Under the pieces are notes generated by a model. That model did not search any database and was not told the DNA's origin. It saw nothing but the letters and a program-made list of their open reading frames with translations. 64,000 nucleotides of DNA from positions 24,684,427-24,748,426 of the forward strand of contig CM019713.1 of assembly GCA_009760885.1 (NCBI GenBank). The letters run 5' to 3'. The position numbers and the translations under genes were made by a program. This stretch comes from Achatina immaculata. Lineage: Eukaryota > Mollusca > Gastropoda > Stylommatophora > Achatinidae. This document shows positions 1 through 12,279 of the stretch, one piece after another. Every line of letters begins with the position of its first letter. The first letter of the stretch is position 1.

Positions 1-2021
1 AATTATACAGAAAGTAAGAGTGAATGATATTTTGGCAATCCCTTAAAGCTTAAGTAGAGATGTTGTACCACTGTGTGTGCCATAGTTTGTGTCATCGCGT
101 TTGTCAAAACCGTCTACTCTATCAGTATGAATGAGGTCGCTAATGTCAAATGTCCGATCCATTATCTGTCCATCTGCTACTACATATGATACTGCATCAC
201 TCAGATAGTCCTTTCTTTCATTCCTAGGGGGAAAACTAGCATACCCTAAAATGATAACAGATAATTAGTTTTATTTTACTATATTATCAATATCTTCGTT
301 CTTTAACGGAGATGTTATCACAGCGTTACTGTGGTGCTATTGTATGCAATTTATATATTTAGTATAAAAAATGTCTGTAGAACAATGATAGTTGTAAGAG
401 TTATTTCACAAAACGTGTTGGGCAATACGGCAGCTTTTGAGCCAAAGCTTTAGAAACAACAATCATATCAAGACATATCAATATCAATCATATCAAGGCT
501 TGTGACCGCAAGAGGAAAAGTCAGAATCATATCAAGGCTTGTGACCGCAAGAGGAAAAGTCAGAATCATATCAAGGCTTGTGACCACAAGAGGAAAATTC
601 AGAATCATATCCTGCTTTGTGAGAAGAGCCAAAGATACTTTTTTTAAAATTTCCTTTACAAGAAAGAAAAAGTAACCCCCACCACATATTACTCAACTTC
701 GGGTTCCAAGTAACTTTCATCTGTTCTTGACAAAACTGTAGGCTTTCTCTAATTACATCTTTCAAAACAATGCAGTGCCTTCATTCTGTTACCTGGACTC
801 AGTCATTAAGTTCGTTTCAAATGAATAAATTAACTTAGATTTGCAGTCAACGATATTACCTGTAATTGTTATAAATGTGTATCACAGCACTCAGAAAGCG
901 CGTCTTACATATTCTGGAATAAAAGGAAAAAAAAAAGAAAAGGAGGGGGTTAGTGGAGAGAAAGAAGGGAGATAACAACGTACTTGTGAACCCAAGGGTG
1001 TGCTAGCTCACATACACTTGAGGGAGGGTGGATGTGCAACATGACAAGACACTTTACACCAGTTTCCCCTGCCAAGCTTGCTTTAAAAAAACGTTTTCCT
1101 AGACGAAAAATGCCAATATTTAATGTTTTTATTTTGAGTTAACTGTGAATTCCAGCAATTTTTCTTTTGTGTTAAATATTATCATGATTTCAGTATTTAC
1201 TGTTCACGGTATTAGCCATAATTTCATTAAACATCGCTGAACATTACAGGCCAAAGTTGGAATATGACATCAAAACCTTCTTCAGTCATTCATCACTGAT
1301 CCCATCTGGAACCGTTCGGACATTTACACCATGAATGTAACATTTCATGTATGACAATCCTGCTCGAACTTTTGGCAAGCAAAGAAGAGTGTAATGTGAT
1401 ATTGACCATCTTAATGGAACCTGTATACGGGAGGATACTTGGCTTTACACTGAATATACATGGAAGTATAAAGTTAGAAATGCTTTTAAACAGAATCAAT
1501 ATTCACATCATTCCATACTGTCAATAAAAGTCATCTTCATAACGGCTAATAGTTATGATAATGAGCAACGTAAGCTAGACAAGGCGTTTCAGTTGATACG
1601 CTATCCTTCAAAATAGACATCTGAACTCCACGTGCAAAGGTAGAGGTCGCGAATTAGGAAAGGAGAGAGATCTATGATATTGTCGGCGTACCAAAGATGT
1701 CGCTAGCTGCACATTCATACGTCCAGCACGGCAGCTGCGTCCAGATATGACGTAATGATTTATTTCAGCCGAACAGTTTACCAGACGATCGCACTACAGA
1801 CAAGAGATACAGACAACGTGCTCGCAAACTGCAAGGATAAAGCACTTTTAAAAAGTTCGAAGCAATCGTTTGAGAATAGCGCAGAGCCGAAGAACTCTGC
1901 AAGCGCTAGTATTCCAAGACTTCAGAGAGAGTTGGAGCTTGCGAATAATTAAAGCAACCTGTGGAAGGTCTGTGAATCCAAGGATAGGGTGTGTATGTTG
2001 TGAAGTGAAGCATATGTCGAC
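1..2021. other. 5' flank and presumed 5' UTR/promoter of the Wnt gene
   Basis: No gene was recognised in the 2 kb before the Wnt start codon. It contains a short tandem repeat at about 485-600 (listed separately) and otherwise looks like single-copy AT-rich sequence. An in-frame TGA at 2001-2003 lies 18 bp before the chosen ATG, so the coding region cannot extend further upstream in this exon. The promoter and 5' UTR should lie here, but no TATA box or initiator could be assigned by eye. Short open frames in this stretch show no protein family signature. Confidence 0.5.
485..610. repeat. 39-bp tandem repeat, about 3 copies
   Basis: A unit starting aatcatatcaaggcttgtg and ending in a run of purines repeats about three times with one or two differences. 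It lies about 1.4 kb upstream of the Wnt start codon. Confidence 0.85.
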
Positions 2022-2095
2022 ATGAGCATAAACAATCTGGCGTCCTGTCTCTACGTGTTGCTGATGTTTCCTGCAGATATTATTGGATTATGGTG
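2022..2095 (+). CDS. Wnt6: Wnt6-type gene, coding exon 1 (signal peptide)
   Basis: This is the first coding exon of a secreted Wnt ligand. It encodes residues 1-24 plus two bases of codon 25: MSINNLASCLYVLLMFPADI followed by IGLW. The hydrophobic core at residues 10-22 is a signal peptide, and the Leu-Trp-Trp that follows is typical of the mature N-terminus of Wnt6 proteins. The exon ends at a GTGAGT donor (2096-2101). Its last two bases, TG, join the first G of exon 2 to give Trp25, so the reading runs LWW-AIGSPLVMD, closely matching vertebrate WNT6 (AVGSPLVMD). The ATG is fixed by an in-frame TGA at 2001-2003. The exon was found by searching for a phase-matched LWW plus donor. It is 21 kb from exon 2, so the link is inference, but phase, motif and signal peptide all agree. 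Confidence 0.85.
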
Positions 2096-2244
2096 GTGAG
2101 TTGTTGTGTTCGTTGTTTTGTTTCATTGCTTCTTCACTTTCTTTCCTTATTATTCATTCTTCATCACTGGACAAATTCCTGATGATTATTAATTGAAAAA
2201 AAAATACACGGTTCACATAAATATTGCTACACGGATAAACACTG

Positions 2245-3112
2245 ATAAAATGTCTTACAATGTTATAAGTAAAAGAGAGATTGAGATAAAATGTCTTACA
2301 ATGTTATAAGTAAAAGAGAGATTGAGATAAAATGTCTTACAATGTTATAAGTAAAAGAGAGATTGAGATAAAATGTCTTACAATGTTATAAGTAAAAGAG
2401 AGATTGAGATAAAATGTCTTACAATGTTATAAGTAAAAGAGAGATTGAGATAAAATGTCTTACAATGTTATAAGTAAAAGAGAGATTGAGATAAAATGTC
2501 TTACAATGTTATAAGTAAAAGAGAGATTGAGATAAAATGTCTTACAATGTTATAAGTAAAAGAAGATTGAGATAAAATGTCTTACAATGTTATAAGTAAA
2601 AGAGAGATAGAGATAAAATGTCTTACAATGTTATAAGTAAAAGAGAGATTGAGATAAAATGTCTTACAATGTTATAAGTAAAAGAGAGATTGAGATAAAA
2701 TGTCTTACAATGTTATAAGTAAAAGAGAGATTGAGATAAAATGTCTTACAATGTTATAAGTAAAAGAGAGATTGAGATAAAATGTCTTACAATGTTATAA
2801 GTAAAAGAGAGATTGAGATAAAATGTCTTACAATGTTATAAGTAAAAGAGAGATTGAGATAAAATATCTTACAATGTTATAAGTAAAAGAGAGATTGAGA
2901 TAAAATGTCTTACAATGTTATAAGTAAAAGAGAGATTGAGATAAAATGTCTTACAATGTTAAAGTAAAAGAGAGGTAGAGATAAAATGTCTTACAATGTT
3001 AAAGTAAAAGAGAGACTGAGATAAAATGTCTTACAATGTTATAAGTAAAAGAGAGACAGAGATAAAATGTCTTACAATATTATAAGTAAAAGAGGTATAG
3101 AGATAAAATGTA
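2245..3112. repeat. 41-bp minisatellite, about 21 copies
   Basis: The unit is about 41 bp, containing ataaaatgtcttacaatg and ending gagagattgag. Central copies are nearly identical. Copies after about 2950 diverge (a lost T, gagaggtag or gagacag variants). It starts about 150 bp inside intron 1. The strong central homogeneity suggests recent unequal exchange or slippage. Confidence 0.95.
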
Positions 3113-4405
3113 TTATAAAAGAGCTTCAGGCTGCAATAAAAATTACAAAATTTAGACTGCAATAAAAAAGTAGACAAAATGTTAATAAAAATTATCCCGA
3201 ATGAGAACAGTGTTTTGCAAAATGTGATAAAATAACACGAATTAAAAAAAACAATACAGAGACAAGCAAAACCAGAGCATATCTCACGAATTAAGATTTA
3301 AAAAATCAGATAAATGTGGGCAATATGTCTCGTAAAATGAAAAACTAAATACGATAAAGAAGTAAACACTGCAAAATGTCCCATAAAATGGTATAAATAA
3401 AAGCACAGACTGACAAGTATTAGTAAAGTACTTCATAAAATGACATATATAAAGAGAAACAAGAAAAGAGAGAGAGAGAGAGAGAGGGAGAGAAAGAGAG
3501 AGAGAGAGAGAGGCGCACACTGGAGAGGGAGCGAGAGGGAGAGAGAGAAAAAAATAAAATCATAATTGATTATAAAATAACTTAAAATCAACTACAAAAT
3601 GATGTATCTAAACCAAAATTTCTTGTAAAATGACATAAAACAAAGTTACACAGACATAACTGTCGAAACAGCTTTTTACACAAGAAACACAAGTCAGTTA
3701 AGAGACAAGAAAGTGGAAAATCTCAATACAAAATAATGAAGTTTCAGAAGTAAGTAAGAAAAAAAATGTACGCAATGTTTCTGACAGAATCAGTTTCCAC
3801 GTTTAGAACAGACCAAGGAATAGCCATCTTTTCTTTGTTTTCTCACCGCAAGCAAACTGCAGAAATATGCAATCCCAGGGAGGGTATATTCTATTGAAAC
3901 CAGGTGAGTTGCTGTGACAACATTTCAAGCTTCAACCTATCTTCTTTGCATTTAATTTACCAATAAACTGAACACGTACTCATGCACTGTTACAAGCAGA
4001 GTTATACTGCACATAATCGTCCTGCAGTGTTATATGATTATCGATTTACGATCACATCGATTTACGACTGCCAAAACGCAAATATATACGCCCGGTCGTA
4101 AGTCGAGGATCGTCGGTGTACCAGAATCTACATTTACGCAACATAGTGTCAATGTTAATTGTGGAAACTTATCCTTATTAGGGCAGTTCTTGTCCAAATC
4201 TAGCTCATCAGAAGGTGAGAATGTGTTTGATGTGCCTCTTCTGTCTCCTCGTTAAATAAATAAGCCATTGGTCTAAATATTTCTGGCAACCAGCATTTAC
4301 GCTGCAGCCTTGAGATAAACTGATGTTTGGTTTATGCAAGATGACATGTCACACTCGTCTGTCAAATCAGTTCTTTAAATTTTAAATTTATAGTTGTTTT
4401 TTTAA

Positions 4406-4466
<61 letters not shown>

Positions 4467-4936
4467 TATATATATATATCACACAGAAGCACATTTAGTT
4501 GCATTTGTACACGACATGGACCATGAAGATTATGGTGCAGAAATATGAAGAACTTAACATACATAAGAATTGGGTGTACTTCATGGGCACAACAATGAGA
4601 CAGTTATAGAAACTGAAACTGAATTTTTAAAAGCCCAAATTAATAAAGTTAAGACACGAACAACTGACAATATTCGGCATTGTTAAATGACATTAATAAT
4701 TTGTAAATAAATATCTTAGAGAATGTTCTGGAGGGAAAACAATGAGAGGGCAAGAAAATGAATGATTGATCAGTAAAAGGGCAACAAAACTGATGACTGA
4801 TCAACGAGAGAACCACAGAATAGATAACAGACCAAAGAGAGTACAACAAAGTAGATGAGTGATAACATCAAGAGATGGACAGAAATGAGCTTGACGGTGC
4901 ACAGACAGACAGACAGACAGACAAGTAGATAGGTGG
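3112..4936. other. Intron 1 spacer with simple repeats
   Basis: No gene was recognised. Contents are AT-rich sequence, a (GA)n tract at about 3468-3550, a long (TA)n tract at about 4407-4480 and a short (GACA)n run at about 4903-4923 next to the group A LINE end. Open frames here have no recognisable domain. Confidence 0.6.
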
Positions 4937-6160
4937 GCAGACTGATTGATCTTTATTTCAAAAGGGTTAAGAATTGGGCACGCAGGCCCGTTTGACATTC
5001 TGCCCTTTATCATACATCTTCCACTCTATTCCAGACATTCTACAAATATGCTGTTCATATAACAAACATGATGAACATTGAAGCTGAGAGACATAAAATA
5101 AAATATAACATTTACGTTTCGCTCTTAAACATTCACTCAGTACAGAAGTAACTAAATACATATATAAATGACTACTTACTAAACAAACATTTCGGGATTA
5201 TTCAGAATAAACAATCAGCTGTATTCGGTGTCTGTAAGAGCAGTTTAAGATAACTTTTAAGTTTTATGATTCATGGAGGCATGTAGTCGACATCAAATAG
5301 ATATTGGGAAAGTTTGTAGTTGTAGGAAGGAGTATAATTTATATTTTTTATACAGGATGGGAGGGTATTCTAAAGATGGGCAGCAGAATAACTAAAGCTT
5401 TTCTTGTAAAGATCAAGTCTAGGTTTTGGAAGACATATGTTGTTCAAGCGTTGGCTGCATTTTGGGCTAAATTTAAACAGGTTCCATAGATAAGGCGGGG
5501 CATGCCGTAAAAGAATTTGATGTACTAACTTGGCTTTGTTGAAGAGGAACCTGTTCTTAAGAGGTAGTATTTTGATACGTTTGTGATGATTAGTTGTTTG
5601 TGCTTGGTCTTTGTCACTAATGAGCTTTACTGTTCGCTTTTGGAGAGAGCAAAGCCTCTTTGTATTTGACACTGTGCAACCATCACAGACTGTTAAGCAA
5701 CTGTCTAAATGTATTTGTATATGTGATATGTAGAATGTCTTCCTTGTGTCTTGATCGATGAAGTGCTTAATTTTGGCTAACTGGTATACTTTTTGTGCGA
5801 TGAGTTTTGTTACACCTTGCACATGAGAGTTCCAGGTCAGATGTTGATCAATAATAAGACCTAGTGTTTTGTGCTCGCTAACGTTTTCTATCTGTGATGT
5901 TTCTGTGCTGAGCCGAAGTGTTGTTTTTGTTGCGTTTTGTAGTTTCTGTCTTGTTGTTATGAGCACTGATTTTGTTTTATCGGTATTTATAATCATGCCA
6001 TTGTTTTTGCTCTATCTAATTAGATTGTATAACTCGACCTGAAGAGTTGATTCTAGATTAATACAATCGTAGTCACTGGTGTAGACTGTGCAATCATTGG
6101 CAAAAAGGTCACAAGAAGAGTGTTTAAGATGAAGTGGAAGATCACTGATATAGATAGCAA
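4937..6160 (-). pseudogene. Group A non-LTR retrotransposon, 3' part with reverse transcriptase C-terminus
   Basis: Read on the minus strand, the segment encodes a reverse transcriptase C-terminal region. ISDLPLHL leads into FANDCTVY, then, after a break near 6000, TKSVLITTRQK, KTLGLIIDQHLTWNSHV and RHAPPYLWNLF. This resembles CR1/Jockey-type LINEs; the clade is not certain. The catalytic FADD box reads FAND, so the copy is inactive. The 3' UTR runs to about 4937 and ends in an AATAAAG-containing tail with (AATC) repeats. The motif gaattgggcacgcaggccc in this 3' UTR recurs at 13440, 37868 and 51047. The 5' side stops at a (GACA)n microsatellite. Confidence 0.85.
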
Positions 6161-6300
6161 AGACAGACAGACAGACAGACAGACAGACCAGACAGACAGA
6201 TAGATAGACAGACAGGCCAGACATACAGATAGGTGGGCAGACGAGACAGACATATATAGATAAACAGATAGACAGACGGAGAGACCAGACAGAGAGACTG
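6158..6300. repeat. (GACA)n / GATA microsatellite at LINE 5' truncation point
   Basis: This is an imperfect GACA tetranucleotide tract. It directly abuts the point where the group A LINE coding sequence stops, just before the IYISDLP motif. Confidence 0.85.
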
Positions 6301-6607
6301 ATTGATTAATTCAGGATTCATACAGTCAACATTCCCTGAGAAGATGTCACGAAATCATGATAATGGCAACAAAACTATGTCACGTGATCATAAAAGTGAC
6401 AACAAACTACACGTCAAATGATCATATTTGATCATAACGGCAACAATAAAACTACATGTCACGCGATCATTATAGTCGCAATAAAAATACAATGAAAGCT
6501 GTTTTAGTATTTTGAAAAACTGTCAGATGATAAACAGAGATATTGATATTTCATTCTCTCATTACAAGTAATAACTTATAGATTATTTATGGTACATGAA
6601 CAGCTTT

Positions 6608-6609
<2 letters not shown>

Positions 6610-6662
<53 letters not shown>
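6610..6662. repeat. (AT)n microsatellite
   Basis: This is a pure alternating AT tract of about 50 bp. Confidence 0.95.
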
Positions 6663-6663
<1 letters not shown>

Positions 6664-6699
6664 CTTCATTAAAGTCGTGTTAACAAAAGATAAGAATAT

Positions 6700-7405
6700 T
6701 TTTAGAAGAGTAGCAATAGTTTTACTCATTAACAACAATACAATAGTTTTACTTATTAACAAGTATACAATAGTTTTACTCGTTATCAAGTATACAATAG
6801 TTTACTCATTAACAAGTATACACTAGTTTTACTGACTAACAAGTATACAATAGTTTTACTTATTAACAAGTGTGCAATACTCATTAACAAGTATACACTA
6901 GTTTTACTGATTAACAAGTATACAATCGTTTTATTTATTAACAAGTATGCAATAGTTTTTCTTATTAACAAGTATACAGTAGTTTTACTTATTAGCAAGT
7001 ATGCAATAGTTTTACTTGTTAACAATTATACAATAGTTTTACTTATTAACAAGTGTACAATAGTTTTACTCATTAACAAGTATACAATAGCTTACTTATT
7101 AACAAGTATACAATAGTTTACTTATTAACAAGTATACAATAGTTTTACTTATTAACAAGTATACAATAGCTTACTTATTAACAAGTATACAATAGCTTAC
7201 TTATTAACAAGTATACAATAGCTTACTTATTAACAAGTATACAATAGCTTAACTTATTAACAAGTGTACAATAGTTTTACTCATTAACAAGTATACAATA
7301 GCTTACTTATTAACAAGTATACAATAGCTTACTCATTAACAAGTATACAATAGCTTACATATTAACAAGTATGCAAAACAGTTTTTACTCATTAACAAGT
7401 TTACA
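6700..7405. repeat. 27-29-bp minisatellite, about 25 copies
   Basis: The unit is built on attaacaagtatacaatag plus a short T-rich linker. Two length variants intermix: linkers with tttta (longer) and linkers with ctta (shorter). The open frames on both strands are by-products of the repeat. Confidence 0.95.
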
Positions 7406-7847
7406 GTTACAGCTGCGTGCTTGTTAATTAATACAGCTGTTTATACTTTTGTTTTAAATAGTCTAACTTAGCTTTCTGTCATATTTTTGTAATATAAAAG
7501 CCGCATTACTTGTGCTTTTTACCTTTAACCAAACACCATCCTTCTTCTACTATTCTGTCTTTATCTGACTTAGAAATCTCATGTTAGAGATTCGTAAAAG
7601 TATTTTTATGACGTGTTCCATTAAACCAAGTGTGTGATGATGACATCCTCTTGTTCCAGCTTTCTTTAGAACTGCAATGAAACCTGATTTGGACAGACAT
7701 GACGGTCTCGTGTCAGAATATCGTATTTAGGAGACCAAAAAAAAAATTATACCCGTATCAAGCATTCCTTATCTTCCTTCGTTTGAGTGCGTTTCTATGT
7801 TCCCTTTTCAGCATCCGTGTTCCTTCATTATCACTTTCTAATATGCC
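7405..7847. other. Intron 1 spacer
   Basis: No gene, transposon motif or clear tandem repeat was recognised in this AT-rich stretch. Confidence 0.5.
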
Positions 7848-8305
7848 CCATATGCCTCTTAGTGTCCATCTACAATCTAATATACCCCACATGTCTATTA
7901 CTGTCCATCTACAATCTAATATACCCAACTGTCTCTTACTGTCCATCTACAATCTATTATACCCCACATCCTTACTCTCCATCTACAATCTAATATACCC
8001 CACATGTCTCTTACTGTCCATCTACAATCTAATATACCCCACATGTCTATTACTGTCCATCTACAATCTAATATACCCCACATGTCTCTTACTGTCCATC
8101 TACAATCTAATATACCCCACATGTCTCTTACTGTCCATCTACAATCTAATATACCCCGCATGTCTCTTACTGTCCATCTACAATCTAATATACCCCGCAT
8201 GTCTCTTACTGTCCATCTACAATCTAATATACCCCGCATGTCTCTTACTGTCCATCTACAATCTAATATACCCCGCATGTCTCTTACTGTCCATCTACAA
8301 CACGA
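7848..8305. repeat. 39-bp minisatellite, about 11 copies
   Basis: The unit contains tctaatataccccacatg and ctgtccatctacaa. Because 39 is a multiple of three, each frame repeats as 13-residue units (for example SNIPHMSLTVHLQ). Several frames on both strands therefore stay open. No gene is called. The last four copies share a cccgcatg variant, so they were amplified together. Confidence 0.95.
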
Positions 8306-8529
8306 AATACATGTGATATATGAGAGAGTGAGTAACGAAATACATGTGATATACGAGACAGTGAGTAAAAAAACTAACATTAAAAATATTCTTATAAGAT
8401 GTATAAATATGACTGGAAACTTCTTATCACTTTTCAACATTTTCATCATGGCGTTAAATCTGCCACAGATTCACTAATGCTTGGAGTCCTCGGGAAAAAA
8501 ATATCTTCTGAATGACTCTGTAGCCAACT

Positions 8530-9005
8530 AGTCGCCTTCTCCTTAATCTTTTCGTCCGTACTGAATTTCTTCAAACCTTATGCTACAACGAGGGCTCCAA
8601 AATACACGATAATTACATGGTGTGAGGAGGGGTGAATATACCAGATATGGATGACACTCCAAAACATAGATTCTTAATTTGTTGAGTTGTTGCACCAGTT
8701 GTGAGAGGCCGCGCATTATCATGCTGTAAAACCACGACGTTCTGACACGAAAGAATATTTCACGTGGTTCTCAAAGTAAACCACAGTATGCTTTGCTAGT
8801 GATGGTGATTTCTCTGAGCATGAAATGTTCCAGGGTTGGCTCTTTACAATCCCGAGAGTTGGCATCAATTTTCCAGCTGAGAGAGTTGTACGGAATTTCA
8901 TTGGGTTCGATGAGAAGAATGTCACCACTCCTTGCTGTCTCTCTTTGTTTCTGGGTGGAAGTAATATACACAGCGTTCGTCTCCAGTGATTATAGGTTGT
9001 AGAAA
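8530..9005 (-). pseudogene. Decayed mariner-type transposase fragment
   Basis: Minus-strand translations in shifting frames match Tc1/mariner transposase landmarks. They include FRTTLSAGKLM (mariner proteins usually have FRTTPSAGK near this point) and, further on, VVLQHDNARPLTT, containing the DNARP box with the second catalytic Asp. A degenerate SGIFTPPHT follows where YSPDLAP is expected. The frames are broken by shifts and stops, so the copy is dead. Inverted repeats were not located. Confidence 0.65.
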
Positions 9006-9927
9006 GCCATAGGACACGTTCTACAGCGAGTCATGCTAGAATACATCGTGACAACAGGAAAGACAGAAGGCAAAAGAGATCCAGGTAGAGAGAGAGAGAA
9101 ATAGAGAGAGAGAGAGATAGAATGATGGACGAGTTAACTAGATGGCACGAATAAAGAACACCAGAACAGCTTATAATCAGCACTCGGTTCAGAGAGTTGT
9201 GGGAAAGCATGATAGCCAGCGCCAGCCATCAGGGCAACAGATATCGAGCATTTCGTGAACGATGTGCTGCCCCTGGTCATGATTAATCTTCACTTCTCCA
9301 AGCACCTCATCGATTCTTATCCGTTTTCCTTTATCATTCGTTTCAATTCAGCGTTAGCACCAGGCCTATTCCCGGTGTCAGGCCTCCTTGATCGAGCTGC
9401 AACTGTCATGTCTAACACCGAGGTTTTTAAACTTCATGTGCCATCTGCTGAAACGACACAAGGCCTTTTCATTTTGCAAATATACGCAGTTTTTCATCTT
9501 TATAGGAAACGAATATCTGTGCGCTGTTCTTCTCCCGTGCATGCTTCCGAGGAAGCGACCATATCTGGCCTGGTCTGCTGACGCCATATTTCCACAGTGG
9601 CCGACCTGCGTATGCACACATAAATACAGAGAGAGATATGGGACAACATATCTGAACTCGATTTAGATTTATTAAAGCGTTACTTTTTTTTTTTTTTTTT
9701 GGATTCGTATCGTATTTGCTCAGACGGATCTCAGAATCACATGTGAGTTCAATGTGGATGGAAAACACTGAATAAAACACTCATGAACTTCAAAACTGCT
9801 TTGTAACACACTATTAACTGCTTCGAGCGGAAAAGCGAACTTAACGCAAGCTGGATTATCAGTTCGTCATCAAGAAGAGGAGAGCAATAAATGATCTGAT
9901 AAATAAATATGAAGAGAACTGGAAGTC
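9005..9927. other. Intron 1 spacer
   Basis: Overlapping open frames occur on both strands, but none shows a recognisable domain. There is a short GA tract near 9090-9120 and a poly-T run at about 9685-9701. The N-terminal part of the neighbouring mariner could lie here but was not confirmed. Confidence 0.4.
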
Positions 9928-10030
9928 ATGAAGGACTGTTGTAGCTGCGAAGATTACCCCTCTTGTAGCTGTGAAGATTATCTCTCTTGTAGCTGTGAAG
10001 ATGACCCCTTTTGTAGCTGTGAAGATTACA
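9928..10030. repeat. 24-bp tandem repeat, about 4 copies
   Basis: The unit is built on ttgtagctgtgaagattac followed by a variable CT-rich end. It gives Cys-Ser-Cys-Glu-Asp repeats in one frame, which is incidental. Confidence 0.85.
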
Positions 10031-10104
10031 GAGAAAGTATCCGGACGGAAGAGTATGCACGCAGAAACGTCGTAAACACCTGTTTTGTTTGCTGTTCCGT
10101 TTCC

Positions 10105-10355
10105 GTGGAGATGAGAGCAGAATGTCCCCTGCGCCGGTGCTTTGAATGTGACGAAGCAGGATGTCCCCTGCGCCGGTGCAGTGAATGTGACGAAGCCGGA
10201 TGTTCTTTGCAGCCGGTGCAGTGAATGTGACGAAGCCGGATGTTCTCTGCAGCCGGTGCAGTGAATGTGACGAAGCCGGATGTTCTCTGCAGCCGGTGCT
10301 TTGAATGTGACGAAGCAGGATGCTCTCTGCAGCCGGTGCTTTGAATGTAACGAAG
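10105..10355. repeat. 40-bp GC-rich minisatellite, about 6 copies
   Basis: The unit contains ccggtgcagtgaatgtgacg and aagccggatgttctctgcag, with variants ctttgaatgt and ccctgcg. The cysteine-rich open frame over it is a by-product of the repeat. Confidence 0.9.
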
Positions 10356-10439
10356 CAGGATGGAGTGATGGCAGTTTTTCAGTCTTTGAGTGTAGCTGAA
10401 AGCAGGAGGGCGAGGGACTCAACACCTGTTTACCAGACC

Positions 10440-10625
10440 CCATCACCGTAAAAACTACGACTCTTCCCCACCAGCTAGGCTAGGCCTGTTACTGGGAGCA
10501 CTGACGGAGAGCTGGGAAAGGGATCTTTGCCAGATACATTTCGCCAACCTTGACACAGGCGTATCAGTTATGGGCCAGGGACCGCTAACCATGACAACGC
10601 CTTCAGCCGCAGAATAGTCGTAGTG
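10440..10625 (+). mobile_element. Dispersed repeat with aggcctgttact core (copy 1)
   Basis: It shares ttcccc, tag and aggcctgttact blocks in the same order with copies at about 35050 and 46020, and more weakly with an inverted copy near 50640. Its size (about 150-200 bp) and spread suggest a SINE, but no RNA polymerase III boxes were identified. Confidence 0.5.
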
Positions 10626-11535
10626 AAGGCTTAAGGCAAATCTACTGCACATACACAACATCTCTGAAATGTCTGCTATTGCACAATGTCCCCCCATTTA
10701 TCCAACACAACATCCTCCAACAAATGATGGATCGAAGAAAATGCTGCAAGATTCATCCCATTCCTCCAGACGAAGACAACATTCAGGCCTTACTGAATTA
10801 CACAAAATACTTCAAGAATCCAGGGGAGCGAAACAGATATCTGAAAATCAGCGCGCAGAAACTTGTCATAACTTCTGCTTAAACGGTTTAATATATTTCG
10901 TACAAAGAAAGGATGATTTAAAATTTATGTGTGAACATATAAAAGTAGATCTTACGGCAAACATCAGCCACACAGGGCTCCTAACATTCGAGACGCACGA
11001 ACCAAGCAGAGGAAAACAACGAGTCAAGAGTTTGAGAAATGGTTTCATCATGACACAGTTTTCTTGTAGAGATTAATGTAGACAACTGAATCTCGAAACA
11101 ACCTGGACATTAAATCTAGAAATAATAATTTAATGAAATGACAAGCATACGCAGATAACAATGTGTCTGACGATAGTTAGGACGGAATTCATATCTGGAT
11201 AAAATCAAAGATTTTTATCAAAGATAAAACAGATTTCACGGGCCGTGATTCTTGGACATGGAGTAATGGCGGCTGCAAATATTGTATCTTTGACTGGAAT
11301 TTCTAGTAAATAAACACAAACATGAAGCACTTTAGTGTAAGGAATATTGTTCATGGTTAAAGAGATGTGACTCGTGTAAATCTTCTGAGCTAAATGAAAT
11401 TATTTTCTTAAAATCCCCATGAATACTAATGATTATACAGTCGAGAAAATTCTCTATGGACCATGCGTGCAGCTCACATTTTTTCTAGAAGGTTCAGTCC
11501 ATGGGAATGTTAGACATGTGGTTAAATTTTTGATC
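10625..11535. other. Intron 1 spacer
   Basis: An open frame of 135 codons at 10669-11076 on the plus strand has no recognised family and no repeat structure. It is more likely chance or an old repeat than a gene. Nothing else was identified. Confidence 0.4.
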
Positions 11536-11539
11536 AGTT

Positions 11540-12275
11540 TCTTATCTTATATCTTATATCATTCCCGTGCCGTTAAACGTCACATAGGGCTCGCAAAATA
11601 GTTCGCCAATTTTTCCTGTCTTCGGCGAGTCTTTCAACATCATCAAGGGATTTTATTCCTGTTAATTTGGCCTCTCTTAACAATGTCCTCTTCAGAGTTT
11701 CACGCGGTCTGCCTATTTTTCTTTGGCCTGTTGTGTTCCATTTGATAGCTTGTTTTGGGATTCTCTGATCGTTTCTTCTCATCATATGACCAAAATATGT
11801 TCATCTCCTTTTCCTGATCACTCATGAGACTGATTGTTGTTCAGTCATCTGTCTTATCTCTGCATTGTTTTTGAATTCGTTCCACTTGATGCCGAGTATT
11901 TTCCTTAGGCATTTGTTTTCAAAAGAGTTTAATTTCTTGTCTATTTTTTTTTTAGTTGTTTTCCAGCTTTCGCATGCATAAATGAGGGTGGATATTACAT
12001 CTGAATTGAATAGTCTTAACTTGGTTTTTGTGCTTATAACTTTTGAATGCCATATGTTCTCAAGATTCTTCAAGATCGATGCTGCTTTTGCAATTCTAAT
12101 TCTAACTTCCTTTCTGGTGTCACCATCCTGGTCTATGTAGCTGCCAAGGTATGCAAATTGATTGACTTCTTCAATATCTGTCCCTTCTATGTGAATTTTT
12201 TTTCCATTTTGATTAATGGGAAGTTTCATTATTTTTCTTTGATCAGTTTAGAGCTAGATTTTTTCCGGTTATGAC
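11540..12275 (-). pseudogene. Group B LINE, 3' end with reverse transcriptase C-terminus
   Basis: Two minus-strand frames split by a break near 11800 encode the same C-terminal region seen at 40745-41745 and 49785-50500. Landmarks are FAYLGSYIDQDGD, LIYACESWKTT, ENKCLRKILGIKWNEF, then HLMRRNDQRIP-type sequence, RGRPRETLKRTLL and LAEDRKNWR. The element ends cgttaaacgtcacatagggc followed by a TATATCT-type tail. It looks like an RTE-like family; the clade is uncertain. The 5' truncation removes the catalytic core. Confidence 0.85.
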
Positions 12276-12279
12276 GTAT

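Noticed and set aside
480..600. Possible CRISPR-like direct repeats
   Set aside because: Contiguous tandem copies without unique spacers, in a eukaryotic context.
7699..8477. Open frames of 157-205 codons with 13-residue repeats
   Set aside because: They follow a 39-bp tandem array and are open on both strands.
10669..11076. 135-codon open frame, possible small gene
   Set aside because: No domain, no splice support and located in a Wnt intron; insufficient evidence.
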